The notes beneath the pieces were generated by a model. It had not been told where the DNA came from and searched no databases. It saw only the letters and a program-made list of their open reading frames with translations. The position numbers and the translations under genes are program-made. A stretch of DNA of 64,000 nucleotides from Phycisphaerales bacterium (lineage in GTDB: Bacteria > Planctomycetota > Phycisphaerae > Phycisphaerales > UBA1924): contig JANQNW010000015.1 in assembly GCA_028279375.1 (NCBI GenBank), positions 248,001 to 312,000 of the forward strand, written 5' to 3'. Position 1 is the stretch's first letter. Each line of letters opens with the position of its first letter. Shown here piece after piece: positions 16,524 to 24,870 of the stretch.

Positions 16524-17636
16524 GTGAAGCATCCAGCGCATCACATCTTCGAGTTCACGCCCGAGACGCTCCGCGCTTTCTGCGCCGAGCGCGGCATGCC
16601 GGCGTTCCGCGCCAAGCAGATCCTGGAGTGGGTCTACGAGAAGGGCGTGTGCGATCCGGCGGAGATGTCCAATCTCTCGAAGAAGGACCGCGAGACACTC
16701 GAACGGGATGTGACGTTCCTCTCGGGCGTCACGCTGGCACATCAACTGGCGACCGACGGCACGCAGAAGCTCCTCGTCGAATGGGACGATAGCGAACCTG
16801 ATTCGGGCGTTCATTCACTGCAGGTCCTGTCTGACGAGGGTGGCTGTGGCGACCCGACAAGGCAGACCGAGTGCGTGATGATTCCCACCGAGAAGAGGCG
16901 CACCGCGTGCATTTCCTCGCAGGTCGGCTGTCCCGTCGGCTGCACGTTCTGCGCATCGGGGCTCGGTGGTCTCGACGGGAATCTGAACGCCGGTCGAATC
17001 GTCGAGCAGGCTTGGCGACTGGCCCGGCTCGAAGGCGTCGGGCGCATCAGCAACATCGTCTTCATGGGGATGGGCGAGCCGCTGTCGAACTTCGGCGCGG
17101 TCGTACACGCGGTGCGCACGCTCTGCGCTGACTGGGGCATGGGCATCTCGGCGCGCAAGATCACGATCTCGACGGTTGGTCTCCCCAAGGCGATCGAGCG
17201 CCTTGCGGAACAACTCGAACTGCCGGTGACGCTTGCGCTCTCATTGCATGCGCCTTCAGACGATCTGCGCCGTGAGTTGATTCCCTGGTCGGAGTACACG
17301 ACTGTCGAGGAGCTCATCAGCGCGTGCGACCTGTGGTTTCAGAAGACCGGTCGCGAGATCACGCTCGAGTACATCCTCCTGGGCGGCGTGAACGACCAGC
17401 AGGAGCACGCGTCGGAGCTTGCGCAGGTGGCGAAGCGCCTGCGCAGCAATATCAATCTGATTCGATACAACGAGGTCGAGGGCCTGCCGTACAAGCGCCC
17501 GGAGCAGCGCGACGTGCGCGAGTTCCAGGAGACGCTGCGGGATGCGGGTATCAACGCGCATATCCGGGCGAGCCGCGGGCGGGACATCGCCGCGGCGTGC
17601 GGGCAGCTTCGGCATGAGAAGGCGGGAACGGCCTGA
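16524..17636 (+). CDS. rlmN: 23S rRNA / tRNA adenine-C2 methyltransferase
   Basis: Radical-SAM enzyme methylating A2503 of 23S rRNA and A37 of some tRNAs. The 4Fe-4S motif CxxxCxxC is C136, C140, C143 (SQVGCPVGCTFCASG). FMGMGEPLSNF and TISTVGLPKAI follow. The C-terminal catalytic cysteine is in SRGRDIAAACGQL. GTG at 16524-16526 is the start, giving 370 residues. Thirteen bases after ispH, so likely one transcript. Confidence 0.97.
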   Translation: MKHPAHHIFEFTPETLRAFCAERGMPAFRAKQILEWVYEKGVCDPAEMSNLSKKDRETLERDVTFLSGVTLAHQLATDGTQKLLVEWDDSEPDSGVHSLQVLSDEGGCGDPTRQTECVMIPTEKRRTACISSQVGCPVGCTFCASGLGGLDGNLNAGRIVEQAWRLARLEGVGRISNIVFMGMGEPLSNFGAVVHAVRTLCADWGMGISARKITISTVGLPKAIERLAEQLELPVTLALSLHAPSDDLRRELIPWSEYTTVEELISACDLWFQKTGREITLEYILLGGVNDQQEHASELAQVAKRLRSNINLIRYNEVEGLPYKRPEQRDVREFQETLRDAGINAHIRASRGRDIAAACGQLRHEKAGTA

Positions 17637-17829
17637 AGCCCCCTCTGTCCCTCGGAGGGCCCTTCTTCTGGCCTCCCAGTGACAAATCTGCGAGAAATTC
17701 AAAACACACGGCGCCTCGGCGTCCTCCATCACGCCACGGGTGGTGTCCTCGATGAACTTCCTTGCAGCCGCTCCCTGAGCCGCCGCGACGGAGTTTCCGA
17801 CTCATCACTCACGTCGAATGGAGACACCC

Positions 17830-18615
17830 ATGTCACGCCTCGCGACACTGCTTTATGGAACAGTGTGCTACGCCCTCTTCTTCGTCACGTTTCTCTACCT
17901 GATCTTCTTCATCGAAGGTCTCTTCGTGCCCAAGTCGCTCGACGCCGGCCCGGTGCTCATCGAGAGCGGCCCCGCGTGGTTGATCAACTTCGCGCTGATT
18001 TCGCTCTTCGGGCTGCAGCACAGCGTCATGGCCCGTCCGTGGTTCAAGAAGCGCTGGACGAAGTTCGTTCCCAGGAGCTGCGAGCGCTCCACATTCGTGC
18101 TCGTCACCGTCGGCATCCTGGCGCTGACCTTCTGGGCGTGGCGCCCGATGACCGGCGTGATCTGGGATGTGCAGCAGCCGGCGCTGCGCAGCGTCATCTG
18201 GGCGATCAGCTTCGGCGGCTGGGGCATCGTCTTCCTCTCCACGTTCCTGATCAATCACTTCGATCTCTTCGGCCTGCGTCAGGTGTGGATCCGCTTCAAG
18301 AACGCCGAGTACACGCACCTGAATTTTCAGACGCGCAGTCTCTACAAGCTCTGCCGCCATCCGCTGATGCTTGGCTTCATCATCGCCTTCTGGGCGGCGC
18401 CGACGATGACGGCAGGCCATTTGCTTTATGCGGCGGGTATGACCGGGTACATCCTCATCGCGCTCGTCTTCGAGGAGAAGGATCTGGTGGAGGCTCTTGG
18501 TCAGTCGTATCGGGACTACCAGCAGCGCGTGAACAAGCTGATCCCGCTTCCGAAGTTCAGCAAGCCGACTGGCGGCGGCGCGGAGAGGACGCATGCCCAG
18601 CCGGCGCACGGCTGA
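17830..18615 (+). CDS. mddA: Methanethiol S-methyltransferase (NnrU-like membrane protein)
   Basis: Integral membrane enzyme that methylates methanethiol with SAM to dimethyl sulfide. The 261-residue protein has about five membrane helices and the MddA signatures LYGTVCYALFFVTFLYLIFF, FVPKSLDAGP, LFGLQHSVMARPWFKKRWT, PRSCERSTFVL and FWAWRPM. After these come the isoprenylcysteine-methyltransferase-like C-terminus LYKLCRHPLMLGFIIAFWA and FEEKDLVEALG. GGAG stands six bases before the ATG at 17830; an in-frame ATG at 17818 is second choice. The 193-bp gap after rlmN suggests its own promoter. Other NnrU-family roles are possible but the motifs favour MddA. Confidence 0.85.
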   Translation: MSRLATLLYGTVCYALFFVTFLYLIFFIEGLFVPKSLDAGPVLIESGPAWLINFALISLFGLQHSVMARPWFKKRWTKFVPRSCERSTFVLVTVGILALTFWAWRPMTGVIWDVQQPALRSVIWAISFGGWGIVFLSTFLINHFDLFGLRQVWIRFKNAEYTHLNFQTRSLYKLCRHPLMLGFIIAFWAAPTMTAGHLLYAAGMTGYILIALVFEEKDLVEALGQSYRDYQQRVNKLIPLPKFSKPTGGGAERTHAQPAHG

Positions 18616-18663
18616 GTCAGATGACGATCCGCTGACTGACACCACCGGTTCAAGAGGCGAGCC

Positions 18664-18696
18664 CAACGCGCCGGGAGATCATCTTCCGGCGCGTTG
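18664..18696. terminator. Strong hairpin between convergent genes
   Basis: CAACGCGCCGG (18664-18674) pairs perfectly with CCGGCGCGTTG (18686-18696) over an 11-base loop whose ends can pair further. It sits between the ends of mddA (18615) and the convergent large membrane protein gene (18714). T-runs are weak on both sides, so it is a likely bidirectional, U-poor terminator. Confidence 0.65.
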
Positions 18697-18713
18697 TGGC
18701 TTTACGGCCGGCG

Positions 18714-21700
18714 CTACACACCGCCTCGGAGCAGCGCCGTGAGTTCGATGACGCCGACGCCGCTGGCCGGCACGAGCAGGGCGCCGATGATCGGGTTCTG
18801 GAAGACGCCGCCGAAGGCGCCCTGGCGGAGCTCCTTCACTTCGGTGATGAGGTCTTCAGAGACGCGCGCCAGCGCCTCGCCGTCGTCGCCCTTGGCGATA
18901 GCGTTCGCCCGCACGCTGCGCAGACGCTCGAGCTCGCGCTCGCGCGCGATGTTGGCGGATCGGCGCAGCGTCGCCGCAGCGATGACCGTCACCAGCAGGG
19001 CGCCAGTGACGACGATCAACAGCGGCACGTTCCATGACCAATTGTCGATCGCGTTGTGACGGGCGACGATCATCACGAGAAGCACGATGAACGGGTAGTA
19101 CAGAATGACGCCGACAGACTCGGTCCGGCGCGCGATCACCTGGCAATCAATCCAGGATTCGAGCGCGCTGCTCGTTGACTGGAGTTCGCGATCCGCGCTG
19201 ACGACTTTGTGCGGGCGATCGATCTTCCGAAGCGTCTCAGGCGGCCAGTGCGACTCACGACGAGAGAGGAATCGAATGAGACGATCGCACAGGCGCGTCG
19301 CGTCCCACACGAAGAAGACGAGCAGATTGACGGTGATGACCGCGAAGAGCAATGAGAGCGAGAGCGCGAGGCGGCTCACGTCGCCTCGATAGGGAGACTC
19401 CGGCGCACCGAAGAGAGAGAAGAACGTCGAACCGAACGCGAGATAGAGCGCGAGCACGGGGATCGTGCGCAGATATCTTTGACGGCGCGCCGTCCGATCC
19501 CGGTATTCCGACCAGAGATCGACGGCCTTGATATTCGGCTTCGGATTCCAGCCGAAGGTCGTGCGGCTGCGCCACCAGTCGCGATCGAGCCACTCGCGCG
19601 GGAGGAAGGGATCAATCCAGCCCTTTTCAACGGTGGGTGTCCGCGCCGGTAGTCCGAAGTCCGCCTCGATGCGCGCGGCGTTCCGATCCAGCGAGACCCG
19701 AATGCGATGGAGAAACCAGATCGCCAATGTGCCTGCAAAGAGGCGCAGCAGGACCGTCGGCCAGACGCTGACGCCGCCGAGGATCTCGAATGGCTCGCCG
19801 CCGGGGCGTGAATGATCCGGCGCGACGACGACGAACATGATCAGAAGCGGAGTGCCGACGAGCACGCCGTAGGCCGCGAGTCCGCCCTTGAAGAGCGTCT
19901 TCCAATCGGACCGTTCCCTGGCGTTCTTCCCCTGAGCGGCAAGCGCACCGCTCTTCGCCGGTTGCGTCGCGCTCTCCGGGTCGAGGTCTGATCGCGTCCA
20001 GGTGTGATAGCCAAAGGTGAGCAGCGCGAAGCCGACGAACGAGGAAATGAGGACGATGAGCAACCTTCCGGGCGAAGCGGCTCCCGCATTTTCAGACGCG
20101 CGCATCGGGAAGAAGAGATCGATGGCGCCCTTGGATGTGCGCCGTCTGAAGTCACCCTCGGGGATGATGTTCGGTCGCGCCGCAAGCCAGCGCCTGGTGT
20201 CGGCGCTTGAGGTTGGATCGCGCTGCTCGATGTCGATGGTCAAGTCGTAGGCGCCGTATCGACCGACTTCATAGATGCGCCCGATCGGAGGTGGTTGGGC
20301 CTCGACGCGCATGTCTCCGAGGGCCTTGAGCACCGAGACGAGGAGCGCCGTCTGATAGCTCGTTCGAAACGGCGGCACATGTTTCTGCAGATCCGGTCCT
20401 GCCTCAAGGCCGTAGTGGGATGCGATGATGAGATTGCGCGTCCACCTGTAATCCGCCGGGTGCAGCATCTGCGCATTGAGATCGGTCGTGAAGAAGAGCA
20501 CATCCGGGAAGTGCTGGCGCATCGCCTTGAGGATGATCATCTTGTCGTAGATGTCCGATCCGAGGACGCCGATGGCGCGAAGTCGCTTGCCCTGTCGTCG
20601 CCAGGCGCGATCGTCTCGCTGGAGGCGCTCGACGAGACGGCGCACGTAATCGACCTGTGATGGTCCCTGAGCACGCTCGACATCGGACCACGCCAGCGCC
20701 GAAGCGCTGAGGGAATCGGCGAGTTGGCGAGCCGAGTCAGATCTGGATGTTCGCAGCGGCGAGGCGGATGTGGATGGCCCCGTTCTGGTCCCCGCGCCGT
20801 CGAGTCCGCGCAGATAAGAGTATTGGCTGATCATCGACTCGTTGCCGGTGGACCAGTCGCCGCGCGTGTGCGAGACGAACTCCTTGATGAGGGACTGGCC
20901 ATAGAGGGAGTCCGTCTCAGAGAGGATGGCGATGTGATCCTTCCGGTTGCGCTTGCCGGGAAGCAGGGCGTCGATGCCGCGTCGTTCGAGTTCCTTTGTG
21001 AGGAGGAAGAGGAGATCGGAGTCGGGGCCGACGGTGCGTTCGATGGCGAATATGTCGCTCTCAAATGCGAGCGCGAGTTCATGCGGGCCTCTCAACTCCG
21101 TGGCCTCGCGATCTTCAAATCCAAGCGCTGTGTTCGAAGCCGTCGCCCAGGGCGAATACATGCGCATCCCGTTGAGCATTGCGAAGGGGTCGGAGCGCTT
21201 TGAGAGTTCTGCAGTAATGCCTTTGAGATGGCCTGAGAAGTACGGGCCGATGATTGCGGTTTCAAAGACGGCGTCGGTTCTGTCGGAGGTCATGAGCGCG
21301 AGAATTGCGTCAAGGTCTCGCAGCGCTGATCCTCGTTGGAGTTCGCGCATGTTCACCCAGAGCACGAACACCCTGTCATATCGTTGCGCGCGCTGATCTG
21401 GAAGCACGGCCGGATCCGCAGATTCATACTCGTCGATGGGGATGAGCCATCGCCGAAAGTCCGTATTTTCATCTGCTTCCGCGATGTCCATATCGCGGGA
21501 TCGCTGCTCATTGCTGACGGTGACGACCGAGACCTCGCCCGGGCTCGAGGGCGCATATCCGGCGACGCTCATCGCGGCGTGAATCGCGTAGCGCGCGCTG
21601 ATGCGCGCATCGACCAGCCCCGGAGAGCCTCCATCCTGCGTAAGCACCGGAAGCAGGAGCACGCGCTGCCCCGGCGCGTTCTTGAGATCGTGGAGTTCGA

Positions 21701-21971
21701 TGAACCGCTGCAACGAGATGGCGCCGGGCGGCCACTCGGTCAGTTCCTGGTCCGCTATGCTGCGCCAGATGCGCGCCACCGAGTCGAACGGATCCTCCCA
21801 CAGGCGCGCCGGGACGTGGCTGGCGCCCTGCGATGTCACGATGTTCTGCTTGGCCGAGGGTCGGTGACTGCGCAGAGGGGTGTTCGTCACCAGCAACCCC
21901 ATGCCCAGGGCGCCGACAATCAGCATCATGGGCCAGAGCAGTTCGCTGCGACCGGATCCGAAGGTGGACAT
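18714..21971 (-). CDS. Large receptor-like membrane protein of unknown function
   Basis: I do not recognise a named family for this 1,085-residue protein. It has one N-terminal membrane helix (SELLWPMMLIVGALGMGLLV), then about 600 residues on the outer face. Parts of this look like a type 1 periplasmic ligand-binding fold: HIAILSETDSLYGQSLIKEF, then AIGVLGSDIYDKMIILKAMR and DVLFFTTDLNAQMLHPADYR. After it come about seven membrane helices (from LLIVLISSFVGFALLTFGYH to VPLLIVVTGALLVTVIAAAT) and a charged helical tail (RERELERLRSVRANAIAKG). The ATG at 21969-21971 follows GAGGAG. It is divergent from imuA-imuB-dnaE2. A membrane sensor is a fair guess only. Confidence 0.8.
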   Translation of the reverse strand: MSTFGSGRSELLWPMMLIVGALGMGLLVTNTPLRSHRPSAKQNIVTSQGASHVPARLWEDPFDSVARIWRSIADQELTEWPPGAISLQRFIELHDLKNAPGQRVLLLPVLTQDGGSPGLVDARISARYAIHAAMSVAGYAPSSPGEVSVVTVSNEQRSRDMDIAEADENTDFRRWLIPIDEYESADPAVLPDQRAQRYDRVFVLWVNMRELQRGSALRDLDAILALMTSDRTDAVFETAIIGPYFSGHLKGITAELSKRSDPFAMLNGMRMYSPWATASNTALGFEDREATELRGPHELALAFESDIFAIERTVGPDSDLLFLLTKELERRGIDALLPGKRNRKDHIAILSETDSLYGQSLIKEFVSHTRGDWSTGNESMISQYSYLRGLDGAGTRTGPSTSASPLRTSRSDSARQLADSLSASALAWSDVERAQGPSQVDYVRRLVERLQRDDRAWRRQGKRLRAIGVLGSDIYDKMIILKAMRQHFPDVLFFTTDLNAQMLHPADYRWTRNLIIASHYGLEAGPDLQKHVPPFRTSYQTALLVSVLKALGDMRVEAQPPPIGRIYEVGRYGAYDLTIDIEQRDPTSSADTRRWLAARPNIIPEGDFRRRTSKGAIDLFFPMRASENAGAASPGRLLIVLISSFVGFALLTFGYHTWTRSDLDPESATQPAKSGALAAQGKNARERSDWKTLFKGGLAAYGVLVGTPLLIMFVVVAPDHSRPGGEPFEILGGVSVWPTVLLRLFAGTLAIWFLHRIRVSLDRNAARIEADFGLPARTPTVEKGWIDPFLPREWLDRDWWRSRTTFGWNPKPNIKAVDLWSEYRDRTARRQRYLRTIPVLALYLAFGSTFFSLFGAPESPYRGDVSRLALSLSLLFAVITVNLLVFFVWDATRLCDRLIRFLSRRESHWPPETLRKIDRPHKVVSADRELQSTSSALESWIDCQVIARRTESVGVILYYPFIVLLVMIVARHNAIDNWSWNVPLLIVVTGALLVTVIAAATLRRSANIARERELERLRSVRANAIAKGDDGEALARVSEDLITEVKELRQGAFGGVFQNPIIGALLVPASGVGVIELTALLRGGV

Positions 21972-22030
21972 GCGCGGCTTCTCCTCGCGCCGGCCGCGCA
22001 TTTCCTGGACACGACCCGCGCTTTAAACGC

Positions 22031-22058
22031 CCGTGGCGCGCAGCTTCCGTGGCGCGCA
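22031..22058. repeat. 12-bp direct repeat, 16-bp period
   Basis: CCGTGGCGCGCA occurs at 22031-22042 and again at 22047-22058. It is about 60 bases upstream of the large membrane protein start, in the divergent control region. Function unknown. Confidence 0.6.
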
Positions 22059-22091
22059 ACACCCGAACGTAGCTCATGTTGTGTGTGTCGC

Positions 22092-22110
22092 TATCCCCTG
22101 GCAGGGGATA
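22092..22110. promoter_or_regulatory. Perfect 19-bp palindrome between divergent genes
   Basis: TATCCCCT and AGGGGATA form perfect 8-bp arms around GGC. The centre (22101) lies about 130 bases from the start of the large membrane protein and about 130 bases before the imu promoter. No T-run follows on either strand, so an operator for a dimeric regulator is more likely than a terminator. Confidence 0.5.
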
Positions 22111-22229
22111 TGCGCGATGCGTGCGTGTCGGATTCCTGAATGTCTTCGTTGTTGCGCGTGACGGGCGATGTCCGGAGATCGCCGGATTCGACGCCGGCGG
22201 GATCGGCTCGCAATTCGCCGCCTTTTCGG

Positions 22230-22268
22230 TTGACAGGGTTTTGTTTGGGCTCTATCTTGGCCCGAACA
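22230..22268 (+). promoter_or_regulatory. Predicted sigma-70 promoter of imuA with overlapping inverted repeat
   Basis: TTGACA (22230-22235, perfect -35) is 17 bp from TATCTT (22253-22258). An inverted repeat TGTTTGGGC (22242-22250) / GCCCGAACA (22260-22268), matching at eight of nine positions, brackets the -10. imu cassettes are normally SOS-controlled, so this is a candidate LexA operator, although the half-sites are more widely spaced than in known LexA boxes. Confidence 0.65.
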
Positions 22269-22289
22269 GAACCTGACCATGGGGGTCGG

Positions 22290-23360
22290 GTGAGGCGGCG
22301 GGGTGGCGCCGTGCATGGCAGAACAGGACGAGAGAGAGATTGGGCGCCGGGCGGCCTGTTGAGATCGCTTGCCGAGCGAATCGAGGCCGTGGAGCGTCGA
22401 GGGGCATCTGGCGGGAGCGTCGGTGGTCGAAGGGCCGCCGTTCCAACCGGGTGGGGGGAGGTCGATCGGCTGCTCGTGGCTGATCGGGAAGGCGGCTCCG
22501 CCGCGTCGTCTGGAAAGGCGACGGCTGGCGCTCATTCGGGGTCGGTGTGCGAGCCGGCTTCGGAGCGTTCCGGCGCGTCCGGGGGGCGTCGGCGGGAGCG
22601 TTGTTCGGCGCCGCCTGATCACGCCGCGAGCGGTCGATTCGACATCTCCTCATCCGGCCTCCCTGCCGGAGGCACGAAAAAAGCGCATGGCGGGTTGCGC
22701 CGCGGCGCACTGCACGAGTGGTTCGGGCAGTCGCAGGGCGCTGAGACGTCGTATCCGCTGGCGGTGCTCTCACACTTGGCGCGCCAGGCGCTGTTGCGTT
22801 CGGGCGTGGTGTCGGGGGCGGCGCGCATCGTGTGGATCGGTCGTCAGTGCTGGCCCTATCCGCGCGCCTTGCTGGATGGCGGCGCGGGCGCCGAGGAGCG
22901 CCGTCTGCTCAGGCAGTCGATCTTCATCGATCCTCCGGATGAAGCGTCGCGCCTGTGGGCGATGGACCTGGCGCTGCGCTGTCCTGCGGTCTTCGGCGTG
23001 GTGGCCGATGCACGCGGGTTGGAGATGTCCGGTTCGCGCCGTCTGCAACTGGCGGCCGAGAGCGGCGGCTCGGTGGGGCTGCTTGCAAGGCCATCTGCGG
23101 AAGAAAGAAGTCTTTCGGTCGCATCGACGAGATGGCGCGTGCATCCGGTGCGGGGGCCGAATGGGCGCCCGCGCTGGGAACTCGAGCTGATGCGCAGTCG
23201 CGAGGCGCCTTCGGTCGTCGCGGGCGCAAACAGATGGGTGGTGGAGTGGAGTCGTGCAACGGGCGTTGTCGCTGTATCTGCCGACATGGTCAACGGATCT
23301 GGTGCGTCGTCGGCTGCTTCGCCGCCGGCGGGCGCAGGACGGGCGCTGCGAAGCGCATGA
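22290..23360 (+). CDS. imuA: ImuA, RecA-like mutasome component
   Basis: Accessory protein of the ImuA-ImuB-DnaE2 translesion mutasome, a diverged RecA/SulA-like protein. Recognised by GALHEWFGQSQGAETSYPLA, AARIVWIGRQCWPYPRALLD, LRQSIFIDPPDEASRLWAMD, LRCPAVFGVVADARGLEM and WELELMRSREAPSVVAGANR. No ATG exists in frame between the promoter and the conserved part. GTG at 22290 is chosen; GTG at 22311 is equally possible. The tail after WVVEWSR (about the last 30 residues) is not conserved in type and overlaps imuB by 107 bases in another frame. Confidence 0.85.
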   Translation: MRRRGGAVHGRTGRERDWAPGGLLRSLAERIEAVERRGASGGSVGGRRAAVPTGWGEVDRLLVADREGGSAASSGKATAGAHSGSVCEPASERSGASGGRRRERCSAPPDHAASGRFDISSSGLPAGGTKKAHGGLRRGALHEWFGQSQGAETSYPLAVLSHLARQALLRSGVVSGAARIVWIGRQCWPYPRALLDGGAGAEERRLLRQSIFIDPPDEASRLWAMDLALRCPAVFGVVADARGLEMSGSRRLQLAAESGGSVGLLARPSAEERSLSVASTRWRVHPVRGPNGRPRWELELMRSREAPSVVAGANRWVVEWSRATGVVAVSADMVNGSGASSAASPPAGAGRALRSA

Positions 23361-24867
23361 GGGCGCGGATGTGTCGCCGGCGATCATCCTGTCCATCACG
23401 ACGGGCGGGCGGGAGTTGGTCGCGCGTCGATGCGCGCTGGCCGCTCGCGCCGGGGTGACCCCGGGGATGACGCTCGCGCACGCGCGGGCGCTGCTTCCTT
23501 TTGAAGGGACGCACATCGAGGCTTTCGACCCGCGCCGCGATGAGACGGCGTTGCGAGCCCTCGCGTCATGGGGCGGACGATTCTCTCCCCTCGTCGCGCC
23601 CGATCCACCGGATGGACTGCTGATGGACATCACCGGTTGCGCGCACCTCTTTCGCGGCGAGCGCGCCATGCTTACACAGGTCGTCAATCGCTCGCGCCGT
23701 CTCGGATTCCGCGCCCGCGCCGCGACCGCTTCCACGTTCGGCTGCGCCTGGGCCCTGGCGCGTTTTCAGCGCAAGCCGGGGATCGTCATCCGGGATGGAC
23801 AGGAGCGCGAGGCGCTCCGCCAGCTTCCCGTGCGGGGATTGCGCATTGATGAGGACATCGAGGAAGCGCTCTTCGATGTCGGCATCGAGCGCATCGGCGA
23901 ACTCTTCGATCTTCCCCGCGCCTCACTTCCCTCGCGCTTCGGCGATGACCTGCTCCTGCGTCTCGATCAGGCGTTGGGGCGGGCGATGGAGATGATCGAG
24001 CCGGTGCGCCCGACGCCGCCTCTGCGCGTCGATCGCCATTTCGACGGGCCGACGAAGCACACGGAGTCCATCGAGGTCGCTCTGCGCGGGCTCATCGATC
24101 TGCTCTGCCAGGAGCTGGCGCGTCTCGAGAGCGGCGTGCGACGGCTGGAGATCGAACTGGAGCGCTCGGACATGACGCCGGCGTCGATCTCCATTCGCTG
24201 CAGCTATCCCAGCCGCGACCCAAAGCACTTGTGGACGCTCATTGGGCCGCGTTTCGAGAAGACGCACCTGGGTTTCGGCGTGGAGGGGCTCTCGCTGACG
24301 GCGGCGCGTGTCGGGCGTCTGCCGCATCGCCAGGCGCAGCGCTGGCGCGACGAGGACGGCGCCCGGGATCGGGAGCTGGAGCGCGAGCTGGGCATGATGC
24401 TCGACGCGCTGACGAGCCGCCTGGGCGAGGATCGCATCACGCGCGTCGAGCCGGTGGAGACGCATGTGCCCGAACGCGCCTACCGGCATCTGATGATCAG
24501 CGCCGACGCGCCGAAGGCGGAGGCGATCATCGCTTCAGGCGATCGGCCGACGAAGCTCTTCGACACACCCGAGCGCATCGAAGTGCTGGCGATGACGCCC
24601 GATGGTCCGCCTTCATGGATGCGCTGGCGCGGGCGCGAGATGCGCATCGCGATGAGCGTGGGTCCGGAGCGCATCACGGGCGAATGGTGGCGCTGGCGCA
24701 CACAGAGCGTTCATCGACGCCAGGTGGGGGAGGAGTTCGAGACGGTGATCGCCGGCGCCCTGCGCGCCCGTGATTACTTCCGCGTGCAGGAGGAAGCGGG
24801 GCGCTGGATCTGGGTCTTTCGCGATCACGGCCAATCGCGCTGGTTTGCGCATGGGGAGTGGGTGTGA
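23254..24867 (+). CDS. imuB: ImuB, catalytically inactive Y-family polymerase homologue
   Basis: Scaffold of the mutasome that links DnaE2 to the beta clamp. The 537-residue protein keeps the Y-family fold: RALSLYLPTWSTDLVRRRLL at the N-terminus, PPDGLLMDITGCAHLFRGER mid-palm, GFRARAATASTFGCAWALAR, and the little-finger region with LRGLIDLLCQELARLESGV. The usual catalytic acids are lost: the first metal Asp is absent and the DE pair reads DG, as in other ImuB. PTKLFDTPERIEV resembles the ImuB clamp-binding area. GTG start at 23254 follows GGAG and lies inside imuA. Confidence 0.93.
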   Translation: MQRALSLYLPTWSTDLVRRRLLRRRRAQDGRCEAHEGADVSPAIILSITTGGRELVARRCALAARAGVTPGMTLAHARALLPFEGTHIEAFDPRRDETALRALASWGGRFSPLVAPDPPDGLLMDITGCAHLFRGERAMLTQVVNRSRRLGFRARAATASTFGCAWALARFQRKPGIVIRDGQEREALRQLPVRGLRIDEDIEEALFDVGIERIGELFDLPRASLPSRFGDDLLLRLDQALGRAMEMIEPVRPTPPLRVDRHFDGPTKHTESIEVALRGLIDLLCQELARLESGVRRLEIELERSDMTPASISIRCSYPSRDPKHLWTLIGPRFEKTHLGFGVEGLSLTAARVGRLPHRQAQRWRDEDGARDRELERELGMMLDALTSRLGEDRITRVEPVETHVPERAYRHLMISADAPKAEAIIASGDRPTKLFDTPERIEVLAMTPDGPPSWMRWRGREMRIAMSVGPERITGEWWRWRTQSVHRRQVGEEFETVIAGALRARDYFRVQEEAGRWIWVFRDHGQSRWFAHGEWV

Positions 24868-24870
24868 GGC

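Noticed and set aside
22264-22272. GAAC-type LexA box (GAACAGAAC)
   Set aside because: The two GAAC are one base apart and in direct orientation, which matches no known LexA site; the wider inverted repeat is more promising.
22140-22289. ATG at 22140 as the imuA start
   Set aside because: It lies upstream of the strong promoter at 22230-22258, and the residues it would add do not look like ImuA.
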